In this document: piece after piece, positions 43,457 to 52,519 of the stretch | Layout of the letters: every line of letters starts with the position of its first letter | Position numbering within the stretch: position 1 is the stretch's first letter | Assembly: GCA_963665705.1 (NCBI GenBank) | Contig: OY762448.1 | Coordinates: 1,488,001 to 1,552,000 of the forward strand | Length of the DNA stretch: 64,000 nucleotides | DNA from: Saccharicrinis sp963665705 | GTDB lineage: Bacteria; Bacteroidota; Bacteroidia; Bacteroidales; Marinilabiliaceae | Direction: 5' to 3' | Made by a program: the position numbers and the translations under genes | The notes under the pieces: model-generated | What the model saw: the letters and a program-made list of their open reading frames with translations, nothing else | What the model was told of the DNA's origin: nothing | The model's database searches: none

Positions 43457-44608
43457 CTAATCTCTAACCTCTAATCCCCTAACTATCTCACTTGCTTGCT
43501 TATCCCAATTAGCATATTCTAAATATGACTGCCATTGATTATTATAGTTGTTATTTTTTAATGCATCCTGAACACCTTGAACAAAAGATGAGATGTCATC
43601 GGCTTTTATGATGGTTCCCAGGTTGAATTCCTTTGCAAGTTTAGTTAAGGCACTTGGTGTATCGCTTATTAATACATTTTTTTTCAGAGGAGCTATTTGG
43701 TTTAGTATGCCGCTTTGACTGGTAAAACTATTTTGATAATAAAGTAATATTAAGTCAGAACTTTCCAATACTGATGTAAATTCATCATCTGTCAGGTATT
43801 TAATAAGCCATAGGATACGATCTGCAACTTGTTGTATTTTTGCTAGTTCTTTTAGTTCTTTGACGTCTACACTACTGGAAGAAGGTGCCCCTGCTATTAG
43901 AAGTTTGTAATCTTTAAGTTTGGATAAAGCCTCAATAATCAGTTGGTAATTTTTTTCATATCGGATATTACCGGAGATACAAAGCAGTTTTCCATTGTTT
44001 TTAAAAGCTTCTATTTTTTTGAGGAGTTTTGTGTTTGCAGGAGCTGGAGAGTATATGCCATGTGGTATAGATATTTTATTACCTGTAAATTCTTTATAAT
44101 AGATTTTATCAGGCAACTGTTCATGAAAAAAGGCTACATCCATTATTTTTAATATAGCCTTCATGCAGCGGTTGGTGTGTTTTATTCCTCCCGGATAGGC
44201 GTCGCGACCCGGATCGTGTAGAATGACAGAAAAGGTGTGTTTCTTTTTTAATAATTTAAACAATGGTGCCCATAAAATAGCTGTCAATTGATCAAAGTCG
44301 TTGAAGATAACTTTTGATACCTTATTTTTTTTCAGGAATAGATAAAAGATAATAGGGTTCAGGAATATGCGGATAAAAAAGTGTAGTTTTTTGAATAGGG
44401 TATTATGGGTTTTGGGTTGATCGGATAGGAGGATAGGTTGGTAGGTGAATTGGTCAGTAGGTAGATAGGTAGATAGATCAATAGAGGATGCGTTTTTAGG
44501 GAGAACAAGAGTTACCTTATTACCTTTTTTAGCCAAAGCTTTTGCTGTATATTGGGCGTATTTAAAGTTGCCTCCTTTGGAGTTGGGGTTGTATATGATG
44601 ATGTGCAT
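43457..44608 (-). CDS. Glycosyltransferase (GT4-like) carrying an in-frame octamer-repeat insert
   Basis: 383 residues. Starts MHIIIYNPNSKGGNFKYAQY, typical of the GT-B N-domain; the C-half has LLCISGNIRYEKNYQLIIEAL and a degenerate donor motif (SQSGILNQIAPLKKNVLIS) without the usual E-x7-E, as in more distant GT4-like enzymes. Residues 41-65 (SSIDLSTYLPTDQFTYQPILLSDQP) are encoded by seven units of the 8-bp AGGTCAAT lattice (44423-44487), the same repeat that fills nearby intergenic DNA. The frame is kept, so the protein may still fold with an enlarged surface loop. Confidence 0.85.
   Translation of the reverse strand: MHIIIYNPNSKGGNFKYAQYTAKALAKKGNKVTLVLPKNASSIDLSTYLPTDQFTYQPILLSDQPKTHNTLFKKLHFFIRIFLNPIIFYLFLKKNKVSKVIFNDFDQLTAILWAPLFKLLKKKHTFSVILHDPGRDAYPGGIKHTNRCMKAILKIMDVAFFHEQLPDKIYYKEFTGNKISIPHGIYSPAPANTKLLKKIEAFKNNGKLLCISGNIRYEKNYQLIIEALSKLKDYKLLIAGAPSSSSVDVKELKELAKIQQVADRILWLIKYLTDDEFTSVLESSDLILLYYQNSFTSQSGILNQIAPLKKNVLISDTPSALTKLAKEFNLGTIIKADDISSFVQGVQDALKNNNYNNQWQSYLEYANWDKQASEIVRGLEVRD
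44423..44487 (-). repeat. AGGTCAAT octamer lattice inside a glycosyltransferase gene
   Basis: On the plus strand: ATAGGAGG, ATAGGTTG, GTAGGTGA, ATTGGTCA, GTAGGTAG, ATAGGTAG, ATAGATCA, all in strict 8-bp register, coding for residues 41-62 of the protein on the other strand. Confidence 0.8.
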
Positions 44609-44787
44609 TATTTTAAAACCGCGAATTTATCGAATTAAACGAATTGTTTTGCTTCGCAAAAATGATTGTCAGCGAAACGTCGAAGAAGTCCAATAATAAA
44701 AAAAAAGTAAACACTGTATTATAATTAATCTTTAATTGTTTTGAACTGCGAATTGAACTAATTAATCGAGTTTATAAAATGTAATAC
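44609..44787. repeat. Nonamer patch upstream of GxxExxY gene
   Basis: CGAATTTATCGAATTAAACG, TTTTGCTTCGCAAAA hairpin and CGAATTGAACTAATTAATCG. It borders the GxxExxY gene at 44788-45195; a matching patch lies on its other side (45196-45270). Confidence 0.7.
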
Positions 44788-45195
44788 TTACATTTCTTTT
44801 ACAATTCGTTTGTAATTTAATGACTTATTACCAAAGTTAATTAGTAACCCGAGTTTATATCCGGTACACTTTAGGTAATTATATACTTGAGCCTCGTGTA
44901 TGTTGTCAAACTCATTGACTGCTTTTAATTCTATTATGATTTTATCATAACAAATAAAATCAGCTATATATTTTTTAGTAAGAGGTATTCCTTCATATCT
45001 GATGGCTAAAGGTGCTTCTCTAATAAAAGGGATATCTTGTTTATTAAACTCTATTTCTAATGCTTCCTGATAAACTTGTTCAAGAAAGCCATAACCCAGT
45101 GTTGTATGCACCTTCATTGCTGCCCCAATAATTTTATAAGCTTCCTCTTTATATAAGAGAGAGTGGTTATTGTATTGTTCCATTAGGTTAGGCAT
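44788..45195 (-). CDS. GxxExxY protein (PD-(D/E)XK nuclease-fold)
   Basis: 135 residues. The name-giving motif GFLEQVY is at 36-42 in HTTLGYGFLEQVYQEALEIE, and the putative nuclease centre is D79, E89 and K91 in ADFICYDKIIIELKAV. Complete length. The family is widespread in Bacteroidota and Planctomycetes with unknown function. It sits between ACGAATTAC-type repeats within the glycan locus. Three further, more closely related copies occur at 57645-58999 in the same type of repeat. Confidence 0.9.
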   Translation of the reverse strand: MPNLMEQYNNHSLLYKEEAYKIIGAAMKVHTTLGYGFLEQVYQEALEIEFNKQDIPFIREAPLAIRYEGIPLTKKYIADFICYDKIIIELKAVNEFDNIHEAQVYNYLKCTGYKLGLLINFGNKSLNYKRIVKEM

Positions 45196-45276
45196 GAGGT
45201 ATTATTTATCCGTTAATTTTACAAATTCATCAATTAAATAATGAAAATTAGTTCCATTCGCTTAATTCGCGGTTTA

Positions 45277-46362
45277 TTATTTATTTAATTCTTTCCAAAG
45301 TTGTTCTCTTCCTTCTTTCTTCTTCTGATCTTTATCTCTTAATCCTTTAATGTATCCTTTTAAATATTGCCATCTGCTTAATTCTAATTGCCATAAGGCA
45401 TTAAGGAAAGCTCTGAAGTTATATTTGTTGTTCTTAACCACCTGCCAGCTTTTGTATGTGTTGATATAGGAGCGAAGGCCAGCTAAGGTGAATAAGGTCA
45501 ATAGGGCGATAGGTAAATAGGACATTAGGTCAATAGAGTTTAGACGGTAGATAATTCCTAATGTAATCCATGTTATTATACATACAAATAAAACATATCT
45601 TAACCCAGTTTCTATCAGATTACTCCAAAAATTAAGGTAGTTAATACGGCTTTCTCCATCTCCTAATCCATACCTGAAAGCTTCTTTGGCAAAAGCTTTG
45701 TTGGTTTTATGACGCCCCCAATATACCAATGGCTCTTTTACAAAGGTGTAGTTAAAGCCATGTTTTTTAATGAGTTTCCAGAAAATAGTATCGTCAGCTG
45801 CCAATGTTAACCACTCTGGATATCCTCCTATCTTTACCCAGACTTCTTTTTTATAGGCTATAGAACGACTGCTTACCGAAAAATGTTCGTCCATCACTAC
45901 CGGGTAGCCTCGCTGTAGGATATAATCGCTTTGGGCTGGTAAAGTGGAAATTTCCGATTCTACGATGGTGAAGGCGCCGCCGATTACGGTAGTTGAGGAA
46001 TTGAGGAATTGAGGAATCGATAATGGACTTAACAAAGATTGTAACCACTCAGGGTGAAAGCGGCAGCCAAAATCAGTGCTCACAATCCAATCCGTTTGGG
46101 CTCGCTCAATAGCCAGGTTACGGCCGCGTGCTACATTACAACCTTTTTCTATCAGTATGGTTATTTTAATGTTGCTCGTTCTTTTCCAGTCTTTCAGTAT
46201 AGCTATGGATCCGTCCTTACTACCGGCATCAGTAATAATAATTTCGGTTGGTTTTAATGTTTGTACTTCTAAATCGGCTATGGTTTGGTTTAAGCGTGAA
46301 GCTTCATTGAATATTGTAGAAACGAGGGTGAATGGTGTGTCCTTCATTGGTGTATTAATCAT
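45277..46362 (-). CDS. Glycosyltransferase family 2 protein with repeat-derived segments
   Basis: 361 residues. GT-A domain: FTLVSTIFNEASRLNQTI at 11-28, ITDAGSKDGS at 43-52, STDFGCRFHPEW at 95-106, and a C-terminal membrane pair (about 255-272 and 278-297). Two segments come from repeats: residues 115-124 (SIPQFLNSST) from three TTGAGGAA octamers (45993-46016), and 276-290 (SIDLMSYLPIALLTL) from five AGGTCAAT octamers (45495-45534), the latter forming part of a membrane helix. The catalytic core is untouched. Start could also be the Met at residue 6. Confidence 0.87.
   Translation of the reverse strand: MINTPMKDTPFTLVSTIFNEASRLNQTIADLEVQTLKPTEIIITDAGSKDGSIAILKDWKRTSNIKITILIEKGCNVARGRNLAIERAQTDWIVSTDFGCRFHPEWLQSLLSPLSIPQFLNSSTTVIGGAFTIVESEISTLPAQSDYILQRGYPVVMDEHFSVSSRSIAYKKEVWVKIGGYPEWLTLAADDTIFWKLIKKHGFNYTFVKEPLVYWGRHKTNKAFAKEAFRYGLGDGESRINYLNFWSNLIETGLRYVLFVCIITWITLGIIYRLNSIDLMSYLPIALLTLFTLAGLRSYINTYKSWQVVKNNKYNFRAFLNALWQLELSRWQYLKGYIKGLRDKDQKKKEGREQLWKELNK
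45495..45534 (-). repeat. Five AGGTCAAT octamers inside a GT2 gene
   Basis: AGGTCAAT, AGGGCGAT, AGGTAAAT, AGGACATT, AGGTCAAT in perfect 8-bp register. They code for SIDLMSYLPIALL on the minus strand, nearly the same peptide as in the gene at 43457-44608. Confidence 0.85.
45993..46016 (-). repeat. Three TTGAGGAA octamers inside a GT2 gene
   Basis: Perfect triple repeat of 8 bp (24 bp in all, so frame-neutral) coding for part of SIPQFLNSST in the protein. This is a different octamer from the AGGTCAAT family. Confidence 0.8.
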
Positions 46363-46741
46363 TTGTCAATAGTTAGATAGTTGTTAGATTAATATTGTTT
46401 AGGTCATTAGAATTTAGTGCTTTGTTTTTGGTTAATAGCCCCAATTGGTTTTTTTAAAAAAAGAGTCAAAGATTGTGATATCGAGCGTTATAAGTTAACT
46501 CAATAGAGAGCAAAGCTTGCTTCAACTCAGCCTGATAATAAGGTGGTTTTTGTCTTTATTCATGAATCCTTATCAATAAAATGGGTTAAGTGTGGATTGC
46601 AAATCCTTGACCTTATCTATTAAGGACATAAATACTTTAAAAGAATATTTTATTTGATGTGAAGTATATTTGTTACACATTATAGATGTTAACGCTATTT
46701 AGTGCCAATCCTCTCTACTGTAGAGGAAAAAGAAGTGAGAT
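46363..46741. other. Intergenic boundary of the central cassette
   Basis: About 380 bp, AT-rich, with only traces of repeats at its left edge. No gene or clear promoter seen. It marks the change from repeat-filled to repeat-free DNA. Confidence 0.5.
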
Positions 46742-47905
46742 TTATTCTGTTTTTTCGATAGGTTTTGGACTGTATTTTTCAATAAAAATATATGCATTAT
46801 TTGACAGAACCTCTATGTAAGAACTAACTTTGGTTATTAAGTTTTGCAGTATTCGCCGTAAAATAGAATCTATAAGAACAGAGCAAAAGAAAGTAACTAG
46901 GCAGAATACTATAACTCTAATTAGTATATATTCACAATTTGGATAGTTTTTATTATTTAAAAAGTTCTCAAATAGAAATGCCCCAACATTAGGGTGAGAA
47001 TGTATCAAATATGCTGATAGTACAAACGGCCTTAATTTTCGAATGTACTTGTTGCTAAAATTAATATTAATGAAAATTAGAAAGATGCTTAAAGAACATA
47101 GAAATACTGTAATAAAGTTGTAATCATAGAAACGATTTCTGAAATAAAATATATCATAATCCCTTAACGGAAAAGCTAACAAGTAATGGGTTATAGAACT
47201 AACTAGTATTAAAGAAATAAAGACAAAAATTACTCTGTTAAGTTTTATTTTGTAATTATGGACTCTAAAATGAGCACCTAATAAGTAGAGAAAGATAAAG
47301 TTATATAAAGAATAGCCATCCTGCCTATCTATTTCACTAGAAGAAAAAGTTGAAGACCAGAAAACTTCTATAAAAAAAGCAGAAAGAAGTAGTAATTGAT
47401 ATTGTTTTACATTTAAGTTTTTGATTAGAGTATTTAAAAATGGGGAAATTAGGAGTAATGCTACATACGGAAACATAAACCACCAATTTCCTGGTAAAAA
47501 TGCGGTAACAAATTTGCGCCACATAAAACTAGAACCATAGCCCAATAGAGAAAATACTGTATACAGGCCACAAGAATATATACTTAACCATATAAGTAGA
47601 TTAATAATTCTCGAAATATTGAATTCTTTTTTACATAAAAAATATCCAGACATTAAGATAAATCCATTTACTCCAATAATGAATAAGTGAGTTAACAAAT
47701 AATAAGTGGAATTATTTAAAGAAAGTACATGCATTGATGGATGAGCGCGTTTTAAATAATGATGACCTATAACAAAAAGCATCATTAATACGCGAAATAA
47801 ATCCATATTGTCATATCTAGTTATTTTTGCCTTTTTTTCGAGTATCATTTCGAGTTTTATTAAATAGTCTTTTGAATTAAACGTAGCTAGATAAGTCTTT
47901 ACCAA
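46742..47905 (-). CDS. Acyltransferase 3 family membrane protein (O-acetyltransferase)
   Basis: 387 residues with about ten membrane helices. RYDNMDLFRVLMMLFVIGHHY holds the conserved N-terminal R/D...H motif of acyltransferase-3 enzymes, and LIHSHPNVGAFLFE near the end is the second typical histidine segment. Likely O-acetylates a sugar of the exported glycan. The ATG at 47903-47905 overlaps the sulfotransferase gene by 29 bp; a later Met at residue 20 (MILEKKAKITRYDNMD) would remove most of that and fits better with the family start. Confidence 0.85.
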   Translation of the reverse strand: MVKTYLATFNSKDYLIKLEMILEKKAKITRYDNMDLFRVLMMLFVIGHHYLKRAHPSMHVLSLNNSTYYLLTHLFIIGVNGFILMSGYFLCKKEFNISRIINLLIWLSIYSCGLYTVFSLLGYGSSFMWRKFVTAFLPGNWWFMFPYVALLLISPFLNTLIKNLNVKQYQLLLLSAFFIEVFWSSTFSSSEIDRQDGYSLYNFIFLYLLGAHFRVHNYKIKLNRVIFVFISLILVSSITHYLLAFPLRDYDIFYFRNRFYDYNFITVFLCSLSIFLIFININFSNKYIRKLRPFVLSAYLIHSHPNVGAFLFENFLNNKNYPNCEYILIRVIVFCLVTFFCSVLIDSILRRILQNLITKVSSYIEVLSNNAYIFIEKYSPKPIEKTE

Positions 47906-48710
47906 GAATAGTTTTTAATATAAATACTTTGCAAGTAGCATAAAGGGGATGTATTTTTTTGAAAATGAGATTTTTTATTTTAAAAAGGTTATACCTAACC
48001 ATATTGTGTTTTATCCTGCTCCAATTTCTATAAAATATTTCTTTCCCAAAGTTATAGAGTTCTATGTCATACTTAAGTTGGTCATTAAGTGACTTAAGAG
48101 TTGCATCGCTTAATTTAGGGGGAGTATATCTATAATTGACATTCGATTCACTATATATGATGCTTTTTTTCCAATTGAAAAACTTTTTGCATAAAATTAA
48201 GCCTTTATCAAACTCTTCAACTAATAGTATCTGGGAGAAATGTTTTTCTAGGTTATTTTTAGCCATTTCTAAATGGCCATGATTTAATTGCCCTACCTCT
48301 ATGTCTAAACAATTTGCATAATATCTTGTCATACAATTGTCTAATTCTCTTATAGTTGGATGTAGAATGTATTTTTCGAGCGTTATATTCTTTATGATCC
48401 TATGATATGGTCTTCCTTCTATTTTTTCATAATTGAAGTGAGAAATAAACCTTTTGACTGGTTCTCGCATCATCGTAAAATAGGAAGAATTGTTAAAAGG
48501 ATATTGATTATGCCAACCAAATGGCATATGTCCTTTAATTAACTTAATATCAGCTATCGACTCTCCCATGCTTTTAAGTTCTTGTTTGGCTTTTATAGGC
48601 CAATTCTCAAAAGGAATGGTATATATGTCATTTTCATTATATTGTCTATGTAGGATTTTTCTGAAAGTTGTACCTCCAGCTTTGGGAATATGTAAAAAAA
48701 GTAGAGTCAT
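47877..48710 (-). CDS. Sulfotransferase family protein
   Basis: 277 residues. The 5'-phosphosulfate loop LHIPKAGGTTF (6-16) and the 3'-phosphate-binding segment MMREPVKRFISHFNYE (near 80-95) identify a PAPS-dependent carbohydrate sulfotransferase of the Sulfotransfer_2 type. It transfers sulfate to a glycan hydroxyl, probably in the cytosol. Its start overlaps the stop of the upstream gene by one base. cysC at 63245 would provide PAPS. Confidence 0.87.
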   Translation of the reverse strand: MTLLFLHIPKAGGTTFRKILHRQYNENDIYTIPFENWPIKAKQELKSMGESIADIKLIKGHMPFGWHNQYPFNNSSYFTMMREPVKRFISHFNYEKIEGRPYHRIIKNITLEKYILHPTIRELDNCMTRYYANCLDIEVGQLNHGHLEMAKNNLEKHFSQILLVEEFDKGLILCKKFFNWKKSIIYSESNVNYRYTPPKLSDATLKSLNDQLKYDIELYNFGKEIFYRNWSRIKHNMVRYNLFKIKNLIFKKIHPLYATCKVFILKTILGKDLSSYV

Positions 48711-49576
48711 TAGAATTTATTTATAATTTGGATCAAGTAATTTTTTAATAACATAATTAATGTTTGCAAAGAATTATATTTAAAGTATTCTTTTAGTATA
48801 TTCTTACCTTTACCTTGAAAATGTAAAGTGACAAATGGAATCTTTATTCCGCTTTTAGATTCTAAACAAAAAGGCTCAATATTTACCCAATATACCTTTT
48901 TAAATTCACCTTCTGCTTCAAACACTCTGGTATCTTCCATACTCCTATCAAAAGTTCCTTCTAAATTAGGCAAGCTAATATCCAATAACGAACCAGGGTA
49001 TCTTAGATTGTAATCATGGAAAAAGCTCATATCAGATATATTCATTTTTAGTTTACTTGATTTTACTTGGTAGAAATGACTTTTTTCTTTTAGTAGGCTT
49101 GGGAAGTTGTTAGTATAACAGTCTATTACATTGTTACAATAGTTTTCAAGAGCAGCAATGTTTTTTATGAAATTTGAATGAGCGCTAAAACCACACCAGG
49201 TCATATCGTATGTTGGGAAGTTTTTTTCTACTTTGTTTAAATCTTTATAGACTAAGATATCAGAGTCTAAGTAAATGCACTTTTTAAGGTTATTTTGTTT
49301 TAAAAATTCCAGCAGTATAAACCAACGTTCAATGCATGTGAGCTCAAATTCAGCACCAAGGGTACTGTGGTGTTGGTACACTTTCTCTAATGCAAGAGTA
49401 CAACCTTTAAATTGATTTAAATCAATATGGTTAATCCACCTTTTGAAATGGTGCGTTTGTTTGTCTCCAATAAGATATATAGGAGTATCCGGGTTTGTTT
49501 TTAATAATTGCCAAATAGTATAGGGTAAATACCAGGAATTACCTTTATGAATTAGGACAATGGGAGTGACTGGCAT
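48710..49576 (-). CDS. Glycosyltransferase-like protein (GT-A, DxD)
   Basis: 288 residues. IVLIHKGNSWYLPYTIWQLL start, then KKCIYLDSDILVYKDL with a DSD metal site, as in GT8/GT32-like and related GT-A enzymes; WCGFSAHSNF and FFHDYNLRYPGS follow. Not assignable to a single CAZy family by eye. It lies in a tightly packed operon, 6 bp before the next gene upstream. Likely adds a sugar to the repeat unit. Confidence 0.7.
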   Translation of the reverse strand: MPVTPIVLIHKGNSWYLPYTIWQLLKTNPDTPIYLIGDKQTHHFKRWINHIDLNQFKGCTLALEKVYQHHSTLGAEFELTCIERWFILLEFLKQNNLKKCIYLDSDILVYKDLNKVEKNFPTYDMTWCGFSAHSNFIKNIAALENYCNNVIDCYTNNFPSLLKEKSHFYQVKSSKLKMNISDMSFFHDYNLRYPGSLLDISLPNLEGTFDRSMEDTRVFEAEGEFKKVYWVNIEPFCLESKSGIKIPFVTLHFQGKGKNILKEYFKYNSLQTLIMLLKNYLIQIINKF

Positions 49577-49582
49577 AAAAGC

Positions 49583-50413
49583 TTATTTTAAAAGGCGTTT
49601 TTTTACACGGCGGTAGTTTTTGACAAATATAGCAGTATATACAATAGGGATATATTGCTTATAATCCATGGAGCTTAATAGTTTAAAAACTGTAATATTA
49701 AACGTCTTATTTAATTTCTTTCTCATTAACAAATATCGTTGTCTATGAGTTAACGAAACAAAAATATCATTTTTGTACCAATGGCGAGTGTACCACATAT
49801 GATGAGCAAATATGCTATCATTAGATGCTAAAAGAGTGGTGCTATTTGTTTCTTTGTCAAAACCTGCTTTTATTGCTTGGATAGTTTTCTTTTGCTGCAG
49901 GTAATTCCAGAAAAAATTATAGTAGGGTTCATCTTCAATTTTATGTTCGGGTATTTCCGGTAAATCAATATTTAAGTGTTTAAAACGTAGATTAATATCA
50001 AATTTTTCCCAGACAGATTTAAGGTCGTTTGTTTTACCTATCATAAAAAAACTATTTAAAGCATAGGGGTTTCCTCCTCGAATAGGCCACATATTGTCAA
50101 TAGGTCCGGCAAGTGAATCTGTACTATTTTCAAGTCTATGAATGGAATCTAAGATACCTTCTTTGTTTATAAGAAAACAATCTTCATCAATATGTACAAA
50201 ATATTTACATTGAGGTGCATCTAATATCGCTTTATTAATAAAATCATACCAAACACAGTTTTTTCCTAAATTAAAATCCCATCTTCGATTACCATTTACT
50301 AATATTTTAGGGGAATTAGGGAAAAACTTGTTTAATAGAAATTGTTGGTAAAATAGCCATATTGAACCTACCGTAGGTGTAACAAATACAATGTCTTTAT
50401 CTTGTATATTCAT
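49583..50413 (-). CDS. Putative glycosyltransferase-like protein with HIDED motif
   Basis: 276 residues, cytosolic. DIVFVTPTVGSIWLFYQQFL at the N-terminus and KYFVHIDEDCFLINKEG (D-x-D like) around 75-90 suggest a GT-A nucleotide-diphospho-sugar fold. GPIDNMWPIRGGNPYALNSF follows. I do not recognise a precise family. Same strand and spacing (6-9 bp) as the neighbouring transferases, so a sugar-transfer function is inferred from fold hints and context. Confidence 0.62.
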   Translation of the reverse strand: MNIQDKDIVFVTPTVGSIWLFYQQFLLNKFFPNSPKILVNGNRRWDFNLGKNCVWYDFINKAILDAPQCKYFVHIDEDCFLINKEGILDSIHRLENSTDSLAGPIDNMWPIRGGNPYALNSFFMIGKTNDLKSVWEKFDINLRFKHLNIDLPEIPEHKIEDEPYYNFFWNYLQQKKTIQAIKAGFDKETNSTTLLASNDSIFAHHMWYTRHWYKNDIFVSLTHRQRYLLMRKKLNKTFNITVFKLLSSMDYKQYIPIVYTAIFVKNYRRVKKRLLK

Positions 50414-50422
50414 TTTTAATAC

Positions 50423-51376
50423 TTATTGATTATTAAAATAGGAGTTAAAAACTTCAATTGAAGTATTAGCTCCATACATTAATTGCCAATTATTGCCAGA
50501 GCGCATTCTATTTATCTTAGCATTTAATCTATGAAAAATATTAAGATGTTTACTTGTTAATTGTTTGTATTCCTTGTGCTTTTCTGAAATATCAGATAAG
50601 TAATTCTGTGTAAAAGAAATTCGAGCTTTCAATATTTGTTTAGAAAGTAGATCAATATTGTGGTTGTTTGCTAAGATTGATTTGTCAACTGTAATCGCAT
50701 CTAAAGACCTTTGAATTTGCCTTTCGTGTTTTAATGTAAGTTGGTTTGTATGTTGCCTATATAAAGTACAAGATTGATTCTCATGGATGGGATTTTGTCC
50801 TACAGATTTAAAGACTCTATACCAGAATTCGCGATCTTCATGTGTATGAATATCTTCTCTCCATAAACCTACTTTATGTATTAATTCTTTGGGAAACATA
50901 CATGCCTGGGTAATAGAGCACCACCCCCTGTAAATCCACTTTAATATGTTCCCTTCTGGCAATGGCTTATATTGTAGTATGGCATCTAATAGCTTTAGTT
51001 CATCAGGTGGGGCAGAAGCAATGGCGTAAGGACCATAAACAAAGGTATCTTTTATATCTCCTAATAACGAAGTTTGCACCTCAAACTTGTTCTGAGTCAT
51101 TAGATCGTCGGAATCAAAGAATTGGATATAGTCACCGCTAGCTACTTCTAATCCTGCATTTCTAGCAGCTCCGGGACCTGCTTTTTTTGAAGATAAAAGT
51201 ATAAGTTGGTTTGGGTATTTTTTTTCCAACCACTCTAAGGTTCCGTCTTCACTTTTATCATCAATAACAATGATCTCATCCGGTTTGTAAGTCTGATTTA
51301 ATATATTGTTTATAGTATAACCGATGAGGTGCTTTCGGTTATGCGTAGGAATGATGACTGAAATTTTAGGCGTCAT
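50423..51376 (-). CDS. Glycosyltransferase family 2 protein
   Basis: 317 residues. Classical GT-A start ISVIIPTHNRKHLIGYTI, IIVIDDKSEDGTLEWL and the metal site FFDSDDLM near 90, followed by WREDIHTHEDREFWYR, the acceptor-side ED/H segment. Inverting transferase using a nucleotide sugar. Complete, no membrane anchor. Member of the compact central operon. Confidence 0.9.
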   Translation of the reverse strand: MTPKISVIIPTHNRKHLIGYTINNILNQTYKPDEIIVIDDKSEDGTLEWLEKKYPNQLILLSSKKAGPGAARNAGLEVASGDYIQFFDSDDLMTQNKFEVQTSLLGDIKDTFVYGPYAIASAPPDELKLLDAILQYKPLPEGNILKWIYRGWCSITQACMFPKELIHKVGLWREDIHTHEDREFWYRVFKSVGQNPIHENQSCTLYRQHTNQLTLKHERQIQRSLDAITVDKSILANNHNIDLLSKQILKARISFTQNYLSDISEKHKEYKQLTSKHLNIFHRLNAKINRMRSGNNWQLMYGANTSIEVFNSYFNNQ

Positions 51377-51382
51377 TTAAAC

Positions 51383-52516
51383 TTAGTTTTTAAGCTTGAC
51401 TAAATTATTCAATACGGTTTTTTCAGGTTTTAAGTCAAAGTTTTTAGTTGCATGTTGATGACATTTTAATCCTGTACTATTCCAATTATCTTTTGATCTC
51501 CAAGCTTTTTCCATGGCTTCTTCAAAAGGTTTTTTAAAGTATGAAGAAGCAATAAAACCTAGCTGCTCATCAATTAATTCGGTATTACCAGCTACATCCG
51601 AAATTACTGCCGTTCTTCCACAAATCATGGCTTCTTCTAATGCTAAAGGTTTGCCTTCTGCTTCAGATGGTAATAAAAGAATATGATTTTTTTTCCATAC
51701 TTCTTGTATAGATGCTACTTGACCGTGTAAAGTAATCTTAGAGTTAAGTTTATAAAATGAAATAAGCTTTTGCAAATATTCTTTATCTGGACCGCTACCA
51801 TATAAATTTAGATGCCAATTACGTTTTTTCCATTTTTCACTCGCTAAAATTTCTAACAATAAATCTTGTCGCTTAAAGTTACATTCTAAACGAGCAACAC
51901 TTGCCATTTGCCAATTTTTTGTATCTGGAAATTTTATATATTCATTTGACGATAGGTTAAGAGGGTTATCTATGATAATTGAATTATCAATATGAGTTGC
52001 TAATTGATGTTCGGTTCGCTCTTTGTTTCTATTAGAAACAAAAAAGTTTAATTGTGATTTTTGTATACAGCTAACTGCTTTTACTATATCATCATTAGCA
52101 AGAGTCAAATAATCGTGGTTAAATTGAGATAATAAGCAATACTTATAAGAAGTGTTGTTTAAAAATAAATTTAGTTCAGGATGAAAAGCAGCACTGTAAT
52201 TGTGAACCTGGCTAATCAAGATTAAATCCGGATTAAATTCATTAATCCCATAAAAGGGGTTTTTCTTAAATTTTGAAGAAATAGTATTAAAACCTTTACC
52301 AATAAGCGATGATGGGGTGTTGTTATTAGGAAGTAGTATAACCGAGTCGGCTATTTGGGTTAGATTTTTTAATTTTGGATGTAATTCATTCTTTTGATTG
52401 TAAAAGATGCACTGCACTTTAATTTTACGACTTATGGCTTCATTGGCAATACGGACCCAAAGTTCTTCGCTGCCACCCCAATAGTTTTGTAATGTGGATA
52501 TTATGGTTAGTTTCAA
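51383..52516 (-). CDS. Glycosyltransferase family 4 protein
   Basis: 377 residues. N-domain TIISTLQNYWGGSEELWVRI, C-domain ASVARLECNFKRQDLLLEIL and donor motif EAEGKPLALEEAMICGRTAVI (E-x7-E). GT-B retaining enzyme. The stop is 3 bp before... the neighbouring genes on both sides are 3-6 bp away, consistent with a single transcript. Sugar unknown. Confidence 0.9.
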   Translation of the reverse strand: MKLTIISTLQNYWGGSEELWVRIANEAISRKIKVQCIFYNQKNELHPKLKNLTQIADSVILLPNNNTPSSLIGKGFNTISSKFKKNPFYGINEFNPDLILISQVHNYSAAFHPELNLFLNNTSYKYCLLSQFNHDYLTLANDDIVKAVSCIQKSQLNFFVSNRNKERTEHQLATHIDNSIIIDNPLNLSSNEYIKFPDTKNWQMASVARLECNFKRQDLLLEILASEKWKKRNWHLNLYGSGPDKEYLQKLISFYKLNSKITLHGQVASIQEVWKKNHILLLPSEAEGKPLALEEAMICGRTAVISDVAGNTELIDEQLGFIASSYFKKPFEEAMEKAWRSKDNWNSTGLKCHQHATKNFDLKPEKTVLNNLVKLKN

Positions 52517-52519
52517 AGC

